Shown here: one piece after another, positions 52,872 to 61,407 of the stretch | Numbering within the stretch: position 1 is the stretch's first letter | Layout of the letters: each line of letters begins with the position of its first letter | Source: Methylomusa anaerophila | GTDB lineage: Bacteria; Bacillota; Negativicutes; Sporomusales; Sporomusaceae | Reading direction: 5' to 3' | Length of the DNA stretch: 64,000 bases | NCBI RefSeq assembly: GCF_003966895.1 | Contig: NZ_AP018449.1 | Location: 1,908,501-1,972,500, forward strand | Notes under the pieces: model-generated | Seen by the model: the letters and a program-made list of their open reading frames with translations, nothing else | Database searches by the model: none | Told to the model about the DNA's origin: nothing | Made by a program: the position numbers and the translations under genes

Positions 52872-54719
52872 ATGAACCAACTGCGCCAATACAACCTTAC
52901 AGTCGAAGGCAAGAATCAACAGCTTAAATGCTCGGCAACGCAGACGCTGCTGCAGTCGCTGATTGATGGGGGGATTTTTCCGGAGGCGAATTGCGGCGGC
53001 CGGGGTACTTGCGGTAAGTGCAAGATCCATGTGCTTGAAGGGCAGGTTGCCAATCATCAGGGACAGCAGGTATTTCCCGGCGATGATGGGAGTTATTTGG
53101 CATGCCAGGTTTATCCGCGGGAGAATATTACCATTCGACTGAAAAAATCCGGGGCAAGTCTCAAAGGGCCAATTAACGAGAATTTTGCCGGTCCGGGAAC
53201 GCTTCTTGTGCGAAAACTAGTTCTCACTCCTGAGTATCCTACAGTAGAGAATCACTACTCAATACAAGAAATGATCTGGCAAGCCGTTAAGGTACAAGAA
53301 CCATCCCTCTGCATTTCCGACAACTCCCTAATTCTTAATGACCCTAAGATCCTGCGTCAATTAAGCGGTATTGTTGAGACAAAACCGGCGATTATGACAA
53401 TTTGCCTTATTGGCAATCAGCTTGTGAATGTGGAAATAGGCGACACAGCCGGTGAGTTATTCGGTGTGGCATTTGACATCGGCACTACTACGGTGGTTGG
53501 CATGTTGGTGGACATCAATGCGCGGGAAGTAATTGCCACTTGTTCAAAAACCAATCCGCAGTCGTCTTTTGGCGCGGATGTTATTTCGCGGATTCAAGCA
53601 AGCAATGAGATATCTGGCGGCTTGGTAAAATTAGCTGCGATTATCAGGCAGTGCCTGAACCAAATAATTACCGAGCTTTGCGCCCAGGCCGGAATTTTGC
53701 CGGCTGCAATATACGCCGCCACTATTGCCGGCAATTCAACTATGACTTCGTTATTATTGGAAATTTCACCGGTAACGCTGGTGCGTAAACCATACGCCGC
53801 TTTATTTAAGCACCTAGCACCCTTTTTACCGGCAGAGATTGATCTTAATATTAACCCCTGCGGCCGGGTCCGGGTTTTACCGGCTATTGCGAGTTTTGTC
53901 GGCTCTGATACTACAGCTGCTATTTTGGCTGTAGATCAGGATGTTTCGACAAGCCCGCTGCTTTTGGTGGATTTGGGAACAAACGGCGAGATGGTTATCG
54001 GCGACAGCCATAAGCTCTGCGCTTGTTCCACTGCAGCCGGTCCCGCATTTGAAGGCGCGCATATACGCGACGGCATGCGGGCGTCTGCCGGAGCTATTGC
54101 CAATGTTGCCATTGATGAGGATGTCAGGGTTGAGGTCATTGGTAATGTCAGGCCGAGCGGCATATGCGGATCAGGGATAGTTAAAGCCGTTGCCGAGCTT
54201 GTTGCAGCCGGCATAATCGGTCCGAGCGGACAATTTGACAAATCTATGACCGAAGTATTGCCTTTAAGTATTGGGCGAAGGCTGAAGAACCGCGACGGGA
54301 AGTGGGAATTTGTCCTGGTAGAAGGTAAAGATAGCGCCACCGGGGCGGATATCTCCGTTACTCAAGCCGATATCAGGCAAATTCAACTGGTTAAGTCGTC
54401 AATTTGTACAGGAATCCAGTTCCTGTTGGAACAGATACCTGTCGATACGGAATTAAAAGTTTGTCTTGCCGGTGCATTTGGCAATTATATTGACATTAAC
54501 AGTGCCATAACCATCGGACTGTTTCCGGGTATTACCAGGGACTCAATCTGTTCCGTGGGTAACGCCGCCGGTACGGGAGCCATCCAGGCGTTGTTATATT
54601 CGGATAAACTGCAGCGCAGTATCGGTATTGCGAATAAAACCGGCTATCTGGAACTGGCGGCGCAACCTAGTTTTCAAAATATATTTTTAGCAAATCTTTC
54701 ATTTCCTGAGGTGGTTTGA
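52872..54719 (+). CDS. Reductive activator of corrinoid enzymes (RACE, DUF4445/ASKHA)
   Basis: A 615-aa protein. Residues 1-90 are a 2Fe-2S ferredoxin domain (EANCGGRGTCGKCKIHVLEG, with a fourth Cys in LACQVY). The rest is an ASKHA ATPase (FDIGTTTVVGMLVDINAREV, GNSTMTSLLL, LLVDLGTNGEMVIGD, GPAFEGAHIRDGMRA, GAFGNYIDINSAITIGLFP). RACE proteins use ATP to reduce accidentally oxidised Co(II)-corrinoid back to Co(I), keeping methyl transfer alive. It is first gene of an operon with the regulator, a corrinoid protein and DUF1638. Confidence 0.95.
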   Translation: MNQLRQYNLTVEGKNQQLKCSATQTLLQSLIDGGIFPEANCGGRGTCGKCKIHVLEGQVANHQGQQVFPGDDGSYLACQVYPRENITIRLKKSGASLKGPINENFAGPGTLLVRKLVLTPEYPTVENHYSIQEMIWQAVKVQEPSLCISDNSLILNDPKILRQLSGIVETKPAIMTICLIGNQLVNVEIGDTAGELFGVAFDIGTTTVVGMLVDINAREVIATCSKTNPQSSFGADVISRIQASNEISGGLVKLAAIIRQCLNQIITELCAQAGILPAAIYAATIAGNSTMTSLLLEISPVTLVRKPYAALFKHLAPFLPAEIDLNINPCGRVRVLPAIASFVGSDTTAAILAVDQDVSTSPLLLVDLGTNGEMVIGDSHKLCACSTAAGPAFEGAHIRDGMRASAGAIANVAIDEDVRVEVIGNVRPSGICGSGIVKAVAELVAAGIIGPSGQFDKSMTEVLPLSIGRRLKNRDGKWEFVLVEGKDSATGADISVTQADIRQIQLVKSSICTGIQFLLEQIPVDTELKVCLAGAFGNYIDINSAITIGLFPGITRDSICSVGNAAGTGAIQALLYSDKLQRSIGIANKTGYLELAAQPSFQNIFLANLSFPEVV

Positions 54720-55447
54720 TGAAAAGCCGAGAAAATCTAATACCCATATATTACCGTTTGGCTGATGATATTAAGCAGCAGATTGAATCAGGTGAATTAA
54801 AACATGGTGACCTGATTCCGACAGAGGCGCAATTGGGAGAAAAATATGGAATAAGCCGTATGACCGTAAGGCAGGGGATCGGACTTTTGACCGAAGCGGG
54901 GCTCATCGAGACGGTAAAAGGGAAAGGAAGCTTTGTTACCCGGCCGCAATTGAACCAGTTGGTTATTGATTTAAAAAGAACCGGTGCCGGTAATGTGGTG
55001 CTAAAGTATAAACTTCTGGAGGTTAAGCTTGTCCGGGATAAGCCTGACTTTATCAGCGAACTGGGTTTTGCCGGCAATTCGAAAGTGATTGGCGTAAAGC
55101 GGCTTGTCTACAAAGATGACCGCCCTGCAGCCATTGAAGAGAAGTATTTGCTGTATCAAAAGGGTAGTCCGTTGCTTGAAACCCAGTTAGAATATGCGGA
55201 CTTTCCTGAATTGGTGGCTAAGCATCAGGACAGTGTGCCAGTCCGCAATGATATGGTAATATCAGTGGATGCGTTATCCCCTGAGCAGGCAAAGTTGCTG
55301 GAAACAGAACAGGATATGCCCGCACTGGTAATAAAACAAGTTATTTTTTCCAATGAAGATAAACCGCTTGGCATTTCTCTGATGGTTTGTCACAAGGACC
55401 GGTTCACGATACAGGCGACCTCATACCCGCTTTCAAGGAGGTTATGA
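54719..55447 (+). CDS. GntR-family regulator, HutC subfamily
   Basis: A 242-aa regulator whose ATG 54719 shares a base with the activase stop (TGATG). The winged helix is IPIYYRLADDIKQQIESGEL to KYGISRMTVRQGIGLLTEAG and GKGSFVTRP. The C-terminal half is a UTRA effector domain (KRLVYKDDRPAAIEEKYLLY, LVIKQVIFSNEDKPLGISLM). HutC proteins bind GT-N-TA-N-AC sites, and close matches occur at four promoters around this locus, including its own operon. The effector may be the methylated substrate or its product. Confidence 0.92.
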   Translation: MKSRENLIPIYYRLADDIKQQIESGELKHGDLIPTEAQLGEKYGISRMTVRQGIGLLTEAGLIETVKGKGSFVTRPQLNQLVIDLKRTGAGNVVLKYKLLEVKLVRDKPDFISELGFAGNSKVIGVKRLVYKDDRPAAIEEKYLLYQKGSPLLETQLEYADFPELVAKHQDSVPVRNDMVISVDALSPEQAKLLETEQDMPALVIKQVIFSNEDKPLGISLMVCHKDRFTIQATSYPLSRRL

Positions 55448-55449
55448 TT

Positions 55450-56121
55450 ATGCTAAAGGTTCAGAAGATGCTTGTCGGCGCAATGGCCAGGTTGGATGAC
55501 GCAATGGTGTTGAACCTGGTAAAACAGGGACTTCAAATGGGTATTAATCCTTATGTATTGCTCGAAGAAGTCCGGGCCGGCACTGAAAGGGTGGGAGAGT
55601 TATACAATAAGGGGGAGTATTTTTTATCCGATCTGATAATGGCGGCGGAGATTTTCAAGGATGTTTTGGAAATGGTTAGTAAAGTTAGTAAAGGCAAAAA
55701 CAGAACAACACCGCTGGTATCACCGTATTCGCCCGTCATTTTCGGTACGGTGGAAAATGATATCCATGACATTGGCAAAAATATTACCATTGGGATTCTT
55801 CGTTACAGCGGTTTTTCCGTCTGGGATTTAGGAGTGGACGTGCCGGCGGCTGCTTTTGTGGAGGCGGCAAAGCGGTGCCAAAGCCGGATAATTTGCCTGA
55901 CCGGGTTAATTACCGAATCATACGATTCTATGAAGAAAACCGTCCAGTTACTGGACGAGGCGGGATTGCGCGGGCGGATGACTTTGATTATCGGCGGCTT
56001 GGTAAACGAGGTAGTCCGTCAATATACAGGAGCCGACTATTGGTCTACCGATTGCCGGAAAGTTTTGGAATTGTGCAGGACCATATCAACCGGCAACGAG
56101 ATGAAAGCGCAATCATTATAA
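55450..56121 (+). CDS. Corrinoid protein (B12-binding methyl carrier) 1
   Basis: A 223-aa protein; ATG 55450 is 9 nt after AGGAGG. An N-terminal helical cap (VGAMARLDDAMVLNLVKQGL, RVGELYNKGEYFLSDLIMAA) is followed by the B12 Rossmann domain with DIHDIGKN (DxHxxG; His is the lower cobalt ligand), SGFSVWDLGVDVP and IIGGLVNEVV. It carries the methyl group between MT1 and MT2. It is divergent from the second corrinoid protein at 57937, so the two may serve different substrates. Confidence 0.92.
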   Translation: MLKVQKMLVGAMARLDDAMVLNLVKQGLQMGINPYVLLEEVRAGTERVGELYNKGEYFLSDLIMAAEIFKDVLEMVSKVSKGKNRTTPLVSPYSPVIFGTVENDIHDIGKNITIGILRYSGFSVWDLGVDVPAAAFVEAAKRCQSRIICLTGLITESYDSMKKTVQLLDEAGLRGRMTLIIGGLVNEVVRQYTGADYWSTDCRKVLELCRTISTGNEMKAQSL

Positions 56122-56140
56122 AGGAGTGGGGGATGAGATA

Positions 56141-56839
56141 TTGGGAACAGTAATTTTGGCTTGCCAAACACTCCAGGACGAGCTTAAGATGGCAATTCGG
56201 GAAACCGGCGTAGATTTTCCCGTTTATTATATTGAATCCGGATTACACAATACGCCCGAGTTATTGCATCAAAGAATCCAGGATGAAATCAACAGAATCG
56301 ATAATGTGGGGATAATAATACTGGTTTTCGGGTATTGCGGCAACAGTTTGCTTGGGATTAAATCCGAGACGGCTACATTGGTTATTCCCAGAGTTGACGA
56401 CTGTATACCGTTACTCTTGGGTTCGAGTGAAGCGCGAAAAACAATTTCCAAGGAAATGGGCACTTACTTTTTAACCAAAGGCTGGATAGACAATGAGAAT
56501 AACATGCTGCAGGAGTTCGAGCGGTGCGTCCGGCGCTACGGGCATATCCGCGCTTTAAAGGCGATGAAAATTATGTTGGCGCACTATAAACGGATTATGC
56601 TTATAGACACTGGGGCATATCCTGTTGAAAGCGTGGCGCCGGAGACGCGGGATTTCGCCGGCAAGCTTGGCATGCGCCATGAAGTGGCGCCCGGTTCACC
56701 GCGCTTATTGCACAAGCTGCTGCAAGGACTATGGGATGAAGAGTTTCATGTGCTTACACCAGGCCGGACACTTACAATGAACGATATCTGCTGCGGCGAC
56801 GATGAACAGCGGAGCCAATTGCGGCTGGTTGTAAAATAG
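56141..56839 (+). CDS. DUF1638 protein
   Basis: A 232-aa protein, likely from TTG 56141 (frame open from GTG 56126). GTVILACQTLQDELKMAIRE is the conserved family start. IILVFGYCGNSLLGIKSETA, RVDDCIPLLLGSSEA and GTYFLTKGW are the central blocks with conserved Cys, and a Cys pair appears near the end (NDICCGDDE). DUF1638 genes recur in corrinoid methyltransferase clusters and may act in zinc or corrinoid handling; the role is not known. Last gene of the activase operon. Confidence 0.88.
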   Translation: MGTVILACQTLQDELKMAIRETGVDFPVYYIESGLHNTPELLHQRIQDEINRIDNVGIIILVFGYCGNSLLGIKSETATLVIPRVDDCIPLLLGSSEARKTISKEMGTYFLTKGWIDNENNMLQEFERCVRRYGHIRALKAMKIMLAHYKRIMLIDTGAYPVESVAPETRDFAGKLGMRHEVAPGSPRLLHKLLQGLWDEEFHVLTPGRTLTMNDICCGDDEQRSQLRLVVK

Positions 56840-56866
56840 AAAAATAGAATTCATACGGAACCTGCT

Positions 56867-56904
56867 AAGGCCTGATGTTCTCAATTTTCGGAACATCAGG
56901 CCTT
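56867..56904 (+). terminator. Terminator of the activase operon
   Basis: A perfect 14-bp stem, AAGGCCTGATGTTC (56867-56880) with 56891-56904, followed by a T-rich run. Confidence 0.85.
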
Positions 56905-57037
56905 CGTCTTATTTTTTATTACCCCTGGAGCAGCGGCAACCATGATTTTTGCATTTTGAGTGAAGATGAATAGACTATTTCTTTGAAACTACAGGCGATA
57001 AAACTTTGTGATTTTTTTGATATTTTTGAAAGAACTA

Positions 57038-57085
57038 TTGACATCAGCAGGCATTTTCGACTATTATTTATATAGATGTATATAC
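57038..57085 (+). promoter_or_regulatory. Promoter and GntR-type operator 4 (MT2 operon)
   Basis: TTGACA (57038-57043), 18 nt, TATTAT (57062-57067), then TATAGATGTATATA (57071-57084) with GTATATAC at 57078-57085. The layout is as in operators 2 and 3. Confidence 0.65.
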
Positions 57086-57116
57086 AACACAAAAAGTTGC
57101 TGATAGGGAGGGCTAT

Positions 57117-57920
57117 ATGCTAATAATTGGAGAGCTAATTAACACGAGCCGGAAAGCCGTCAGAGAGGCTGTCGAAGCCCGGAATGCCCAATATATCCAG
57201 GAGGTAGCCAAAGCGCAAGAAGTGGCCGGGGCCGATTATCTGGATGTCAATTGCGGTACCATGGTCGGTCAGGAAATCGAATGCATGGAATGGCTGGTCA
57301 ATACCATCAATGAGGTGACTGATCTGCCGCTATGCATTGACAGTCCGGATGAAAATGCCCTAAGAGCCGGACTGGTTCTGGCAAAGACCGGCAACGGCAA
57401 AAGAATGATCAACTCGACTACTGCGGAAGAAAAACGCTATAAAGCCGTGATTCCGCTGGTAAAAGAATTTGATGCCAAGATTGTCGCGCTGTGCATCGAA
57501 GATGCCGGTATGCCGGAAACGGCGGAAGACCGGCTGCGGATTGCCAGCAAGCTGGTCGACGATATGGAAAAAGAAGGGATTGCTCAGGATGATATCTACC
57601 TAGACCCGCTGATAAAACCGTTAAGTACCAATGATAAGTACGGCAAGTCGGTGTTGGATGCAATCTATGATATTAAGAAAAAATACCCGGCCGTGCATTT
57701 GACCTGTGGCTTGAGCAATATATCTTACGGTTTGCCTAACCGGGCGGTTCTCAACCGACTGTTTGTCGTACAAACCATGACCGTGGGGATGGACGGTTAT
57801 ATCTTAAACCCCACCGACAAGGCCATGATGGGTGTTGTCTATGCGTCCCAGGCATTAATGGGCGATGACAGATTCTGCAGCAAATACCTGAAAGCCCACA
57901 GAAAAGGACTTTACGAATAA
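57117..57920 (+). CDS. Methyltetrahydrofolate:corrinoid methyltransferase (MT2, pterin-binding)
   Basis: A 267-aa TIM barrel of the DHPS/AcsE/MtgA group. The start is GELINTSRKAVREAVEARNA. AGADYLDVNCGTMVGQEIEC contains the conserved DxN, LPLCIDSPDENALRAGL and INSTTAEEKR follow, and VHLTCGLSNISYGLPNRAVL is the signature SNxSxGLP block. The enzyme moves the methyl from the corrinoid protein to tetrahydrofolate, feeding the Wood-Ljungdahl or methyl-oxidation route. It is transcribed from the fourth promoter with the shared element and followed by its corrinoid partner. Confidence 0.93.
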   Translation: MLIIGELINTSRKAVREAVEARNAQYIQEVAKAQEVAGADYLDVNCGTMVGQEIECMEWLVNTINEVTDLPLCIDSPDENALRAGLVLAKTGNGKRMINSTTAEEKRYKAVIPLVKEFDAKIVALCIEDAGMPETAEDRLRIASKLVDDMEKEGIAQDDIYLDPLIKPLSTNDKYGKSVLDAIYDIKKKYPAVHLTCGLSNISYGLPNRAVLNRLFVVQTMTVGMDGYILNPTDKAMMGVVYASQALMGDDRFCSKYLKAHRKGLYE

Positions 57921-57936
57921 ATAGGAGGAATCAGTA

Positions 57937-58566
57937 ATGTCAAAAATTGATCTTGTTAAAGCGGTAACCGAACTGGAAGAAGATTTAGTCTTGGAAGGAG
58001 TTAAAGAACAAAGTGCGGCCGGGGTAGCTCCCGTCGAAATCCTGGCCCAATTGCAGCAAGGTATGGAAGGGGTAGGAAAATTATATGAGGCGGGCGATTA
58101 TTACCTGTCCGAGCTTATCATGTCCGCCGAGGTGTTTTCCAATGCCGCGAAACTTTTAGATGGCGCCCTGAATGCCGACGGCGATAATAATAAGATCGGC
58201 ACTGTATTGTTAGGCACAGTCAAGGACGACATTCATGATATCGGCAAAAACATTGTTTCCACAATATTAAGCTGCAATGGCTTCAAAGTAGTTGACGTAG
58301 GCGTTGACGTACCGATTGAGACCTTTATCGAAGAAATCAAGAAGAGTAATCCGCAGGTAGTTGGCCTGTTCTGCCTGCTGACTACTGCCTTTGATGTCAT
58401 GAAAGAGACCGTGGCGGCCATTAAGGCTTCCGGTGCAACCGTAACCGTGTTAGTGGGCGGCGGTCCGGTCGATGAAAGTGTTGCCAAATGGAGCAACGCC
58501 GATGGATATTGTAAAAACGCCTATGACGCTGTGGAAATGTCCAAGAAAGCAGTTGGCGCAAACTAA
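57937..58566 (+). CDS. Corrinoid protein (B12-binding methyl carrier) 2
   Basis: A 209-aa protein with AGGAGGAATC before ATG 57937. A cap domain (EGVGKLYEAGDYYLSELIMS) and a B12 domain with DIHDIGKN, GFKVVDVGVDVPIETFIEEI and VTVLVGGGPVDE. The relic at 50628-50861 is almost the same protein, so this one may have taken over as partner for the URO-D methyltransferase as well as for the pterin-binding one just upstream. Confidence 0.94.
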   Translation: MSKIDLVKAVTELEEDLVLEGVKEQSAAGVAPVEILAQLQQGMEGVGKLYEAGDYYLSELIMSAEVFSNAAKLLDGALNADGDNNKIGTVLLGTVKDDIHDIGKNIVSTILSCNGFKVVDVGVDVPIETFIEEIKKSNPQVVGLFCLLTTAFDVMKETVAAIKASGATVTVLVGGGPVDESVAKWSNADGYCKNAYDAVEMSKKAVGAN

Positions 58567-58710
58567 CAGCCGAAAGGTGGATGGCGCCTCACCGCCAAAT
58601 ATAAAGAACTGAAATTAGTAAAACCGAGTAACTTCAGAAATGAATGTGAAGAGGGACAGCCTATGGAGAAAAGGTTGTCCTTTTTCCCAACTAAGGATGT
58701 GTATAAGAAA

Positions 58711-58764
58711 GATACGGTATTGGCCTGCCAAACACTTAAAGATGAATTAGTTAGACTTGATAAA
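58711..58764 (+). pseudogene. DUF1638 N-terminal relic
   Basis: The frame here reads DTVLACQTLKDELVRL, matching the first residues of the DUF1638 protein at 56141 (GTVILACQTLQDELKMA). The similarity ends there and the CobW-type gene begins 14 nt later. It is probably the remnant of a second DUF1638 gene that once followed the corrinoid protein, as in the activase operon. Confidence 0.65.
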
Positions 58765-58777
58765 AGAGGGAGAAAAT

Positions 58778-59371
58778 ATGCGCATTTTGCTATTCGGCGG
58801 TTTCTTAGGATCAGGGAAAACGACAACTATTTTGCAAGTAGCCAAGTACATCACGGCAACATGCAACGAAACAGTGGCGATTATCGAAAATGAGATTGGT
58901 GAGGCTGGTATTGACGACAAACTGTTAGCCGACAGCGGGATCAAGGTAAAGCCGTTATTTGGCGGCTGTGTGTGCTGTCAGCTAACAAGTGATCTAGTCT
59001 GCGCGGTAAAAGAGATCCATGAGACAATTGCGCCCGACTGGCTGATCATTGAGATGACCGGTTTGGCCGTTCCCGCTAAAATCGTCAAATTGATTGACGA
59101 ATATAGCGATTATTATAATGCTTTCAAGACAGTCACCCTTGTGGATATGGGACGCTGGCCGGAGCTAAAGGAAGTTATCGGACCGTTGGTTACCGGGCAG
59201 GTGGAGAAAGCCGATCTGATTATTATTAATAAAGCCGATATTGCCGGGGCTGACCGAGATGAAATCATTAACGATATCAAAATGATAGCCGGCAATGCGC
59301 CGGTATTGGTTGCCAGCGCCGCGGACAATTTGCCGCCGGCGGTAATAGAAGAGGTGATCCGTTGTGAATGA
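58778..59371 (+). CDS. CobW/G3E-family GTPase
   Basis: A 197-aa GTPase from ATG 58778 behind GAGGGAG. The P-loop is GGFLGSGKTTTILQVAKYI; ENEIGEAGIDD is the G2 region; GGCVCCQL is the CxCC metal motif of G3E proteins; and INKAD is the base-binding motif. It lacks the C-terminal CobW domain (family members are often 300 aa or more), resembling short versions in corrinoid methyltransferase operons. Likely it delivers a metal (zinc or cobalt) or cofactor to the methyltransferases. It overlaps the next gene. Confidence 0.88.
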   Translation: MRILLFGGFLGSGKTTTILQVAKYITATCNETVAIIENEIGEAGIDDKLLADSGIKVKPLFGGCVCCQLTSDLVCAVKEIHETIAPDWLIIEMTGLAVPAKIVKLIDEYSDYYNAFKTVTLVDMGRWPELKEVIGPLVTGQVEKADLIIINKADIAGADRDEIINDIKMIAGNAPVLVASAADNLPPAVIEEVIRCE

Positions 59372-59759
59372 TTTGACCGACGCAACGATTTTCAGCAAGT
59401 TTTATCCTATTATTTTTGAAAAAGCGGTTAGGAAGGCCGACTTGAAGCCAATGTTATCGGATTTAATCCAGTCAATCGGATCCCCTTTATCGCATAATGG
59501 CGTGATTGTGGGCCATATCAAACTAGTGGCCGAAATCTTAAATGAAGAATTTTTATTTTTGTCGCTTACCAGATTGGATCAGGGGGATGTAACAGTCTCT
59601 GCTAACTGGACAGACCAAGGTGATGATATCGTCGGAATGGTTTTAAAAATTAACGTTTTGGTTTTTGGCCACAGCAAGAATAATATTACTGAAGTTGTGG
59701 GTACAGCCCTTCGGGAGTTTAGTCCGAATAAGATTCATTCGCATATGGTTCCCATATAA
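59364..59759 (+). CDS. Hypothetical protein coupled to the CobW-type GTPase
   Basis: A 131-aa protein from GTG 59364, overlapping the GTPase gene by 8 nt with AGAGGTGATCC upstream. Helical at the N-terminus (FSKFYPIIFEKAVRKADLKP), then beta-rich (EEFLFLSLTRLDQGDVTVSA, VGMVLKINVLVFGHSKNNIT). The tight overlap suggests it works with the GTPase, perhaps as its client or target. Three histidines (S-H-N, G-H-S, H-S-H-M) might bind metal. No family is recognised. Confidence 0.65.
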   Translation: MNDLTDATIFSKFYPIIFEKAVRKADLKPMLSDLIQSIGSPLSHNGVIVGHIKLVAEILNEEFLFLSLTRLDQGDVTVSANWTDQGDDIVGMVLKINVLVFGHSKNNITEVVGTALREFSPNKIHSHMVPI

Positions 59760-59779
59760 CTAAAGGCTGAATAATATGT

Positions 59780-59810
59780 AGAAGCCGCTGCCGCCGGCTT
59801 CTTTATTAAT
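59780..59810 (+). terminator. Terminator of the MT2 operon
   Basis: AGAAGCCG (59780-59787) pairs with CGGCTTCT (59795-59802), followed by TTATT. Confidence 0.65.
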
Positions 59811-59960
59811 TTCTCTGAACAGGCGATATAGTAAGGTAAAATAAAGGAAATTAACTTTGAAGTGTGTAATTTTCTTAATGCTTAATATCTTTTTAATTTA
59901 GTCAGTAATACTATATTTGCTAATAGTATGGATTCTCTGATTATTATTGGAGGTAATGGC

Positions 59961-61100
59961 ATGATTGCACTAACTGGTGGGAAAATCCTGACCATGTGCG
60001 GTAAAACTTTGGACAGGGGAACTATTTTAGTCCGAAATGGTAAAATACAAGCAGTTGGCAAAAATATCGATATTCCGGCTGAGTGCCGGGTAATTGACGC
60101 AGCCGGCAAGGTGATCACTCCCGGCTTAATCGATGCCCATACCCATTTAGGCGTTTACAGCGAAGGTATGGGGTGGGCCGGAGAAGACATCAATGAACGC
60201 AGCGAGCCGGTTACTCCCGCTATGGATGCTCTTGATGCCATCAATCCGGCGGAGATCGGACTTTGGGAAGCATACCGGGGCGGCGTTACAACCGTTATGG
60301 TAGCTCCCGGCAGTGCCAACCCCATCGGCGGTCAATGCGTTATTATTAAAACACCACAGAAAGCTACTGTGGAACAGATGCTGCTGAAACGGCACGCCGG
60401 ACTTAAGATTGCATTTGGTGAAAATCCCAAGCGCAGCCACGGGGTAAATCACAAAAAAATGCCGGTCACTCGTATGGCGACGGCGGCTCTAATCCGTGAG
60501 ACATTTTGGCAGGCCCGGCATTACATAGCCAGACAGGATGAAAAAGATTTTCAATACAATGTGGGTTTAGAAGCTGTAGCCAAAGTTTTGCGCCGGGAAA
60601 TGCCGCTCCGGGCTCACGCCCATAGAGCGGATGATATTGTTACCGCCATACGAATCGCCAGGGAGTTCGACCTGGACATTATTATTGAGCACGGTACGGA
60701 AGCCTATCTTGTTGCCGACTTGCTGGCAGAGGCCAAAATTCCTGTAATTGTGGGGCCCACCTTATCTACCAGGTCCAAAGTGGAACTAAAAGATAAAACA
60801 ATGGAATTGCCGGCCTTGTTATTCAATCAAGGGGTTACCTTTGCCATGATGAGCGATCATCCGGTTATCCCCAGCTGCTTCTTATCCGTATATGCCGGTC
60901 TGGCGGTGCGCTATGGTTTGCCCAAGGATCAAGCCCTAAGAATGATTACCTGCGATGCCGCCAAAATTTTAGGCCTCGCCGACCGTATCGGCAGTCTTGC
61001 TCCGGGTATGGACGCCGATTTGGTAGTATGGAGCGAAGATCCCATGCTTATTTCCGCCAGTCCCGAGATTGTTATGGTTGACGGACAAACTGGGGAATAA
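59961..61100 (+). CDS. Amidohydrolase (imidazolonepropionase-like)
   Basis: A 379-aa metal-dependent hydrolase; ATG 59961 lies behind TTGGAGG. The metal ligands are seen in TPGLIDAHTHLGVYSE (HxH), REMPLRAHAHRADDI, IIIEHGTEAYL and MMSDHPVIPS, the order of the amidohydrolase superfamily. The N- and C-terminal strands form the usual beta-sandwich (GKILTMCGKTLDRGTILVRN, SLAPGMDADLVVWSEDPMLI). The substrate is unknown. It has no operator element upstream, so membership in the methyl regulon is doubtful. Confidence 0.88.
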   Translation: MIALTGGKILTMCGKTLDRGTILVRNGKIQAVGKNIDIPAECRVIDAAGKVITPGLIDAHTHLGVYSEGMGWAGEDINERSEPVTPAMDALDAINPAEIGLWEAYRGGVTTVMVAPGSANPIGGQCVIIKTPQKATVEQMLLKRHAGLKIAFGENPKRSHGVNHKKMPVTRMATAALIRETFWQARHYIARQDEKDFQYNVGLEAVAKVLRREMPLRAHAHRADDIVTAIRIAREFDLDIIIEHGTEAYLVADLLAEAKIPVIVGPTLSTRSKVELKDKTMELPALLFNQGVTFAMMSDHPVIPSCFLSVYAGLAVRYGLPKDQALRMITCDAAKILGLADRIGSLAPGMDADLVVWSEDPMLISASPEIVMVDGQTGE

Positions 61101-61195
61101 ATTACACCGGCATATGAGATGATGCAAGAATTGAAACAATGGATAAAGAGACGGTAGCCTGGGTAATCATGATGCGGGGGCAACACTTTAGAGAT

Positions 61196-61228
61196 AGAGG
61201 GCCTTTTATCGGCTCTCTTTTTATTTTG
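61196..61228 (+). terminator. Terminator
   Basis: AGAGGGCC (61196-61203) pairs with GGCTCTCT (61211-61218), one wobble, followed by TTTTATTT. Confidence 0.65.
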
Positions 61229-61407
61229 AAAAAAACCGGCCTTTTATTTCATAAAAGCAGGAATCTCGCTTTTTCGACAGTAATTTCTATATATAATAGC
61301 AGATTTTTTGTTAAATGGCATCTCGCAAGACATATTGTACAATCATCAACAAACCTGCAGGCTGCAGGGTATTATAGGATCTAAATAAAAAGAAATAGAG
61401 GTGCATT

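Noticed and set aside
58663..58893. 76-aa ORF as a separate gene
   Set aside because: Only residues 17-32 resemble protein (a DUF1638 start); the rest runs into the CobW-type gene in another frame.
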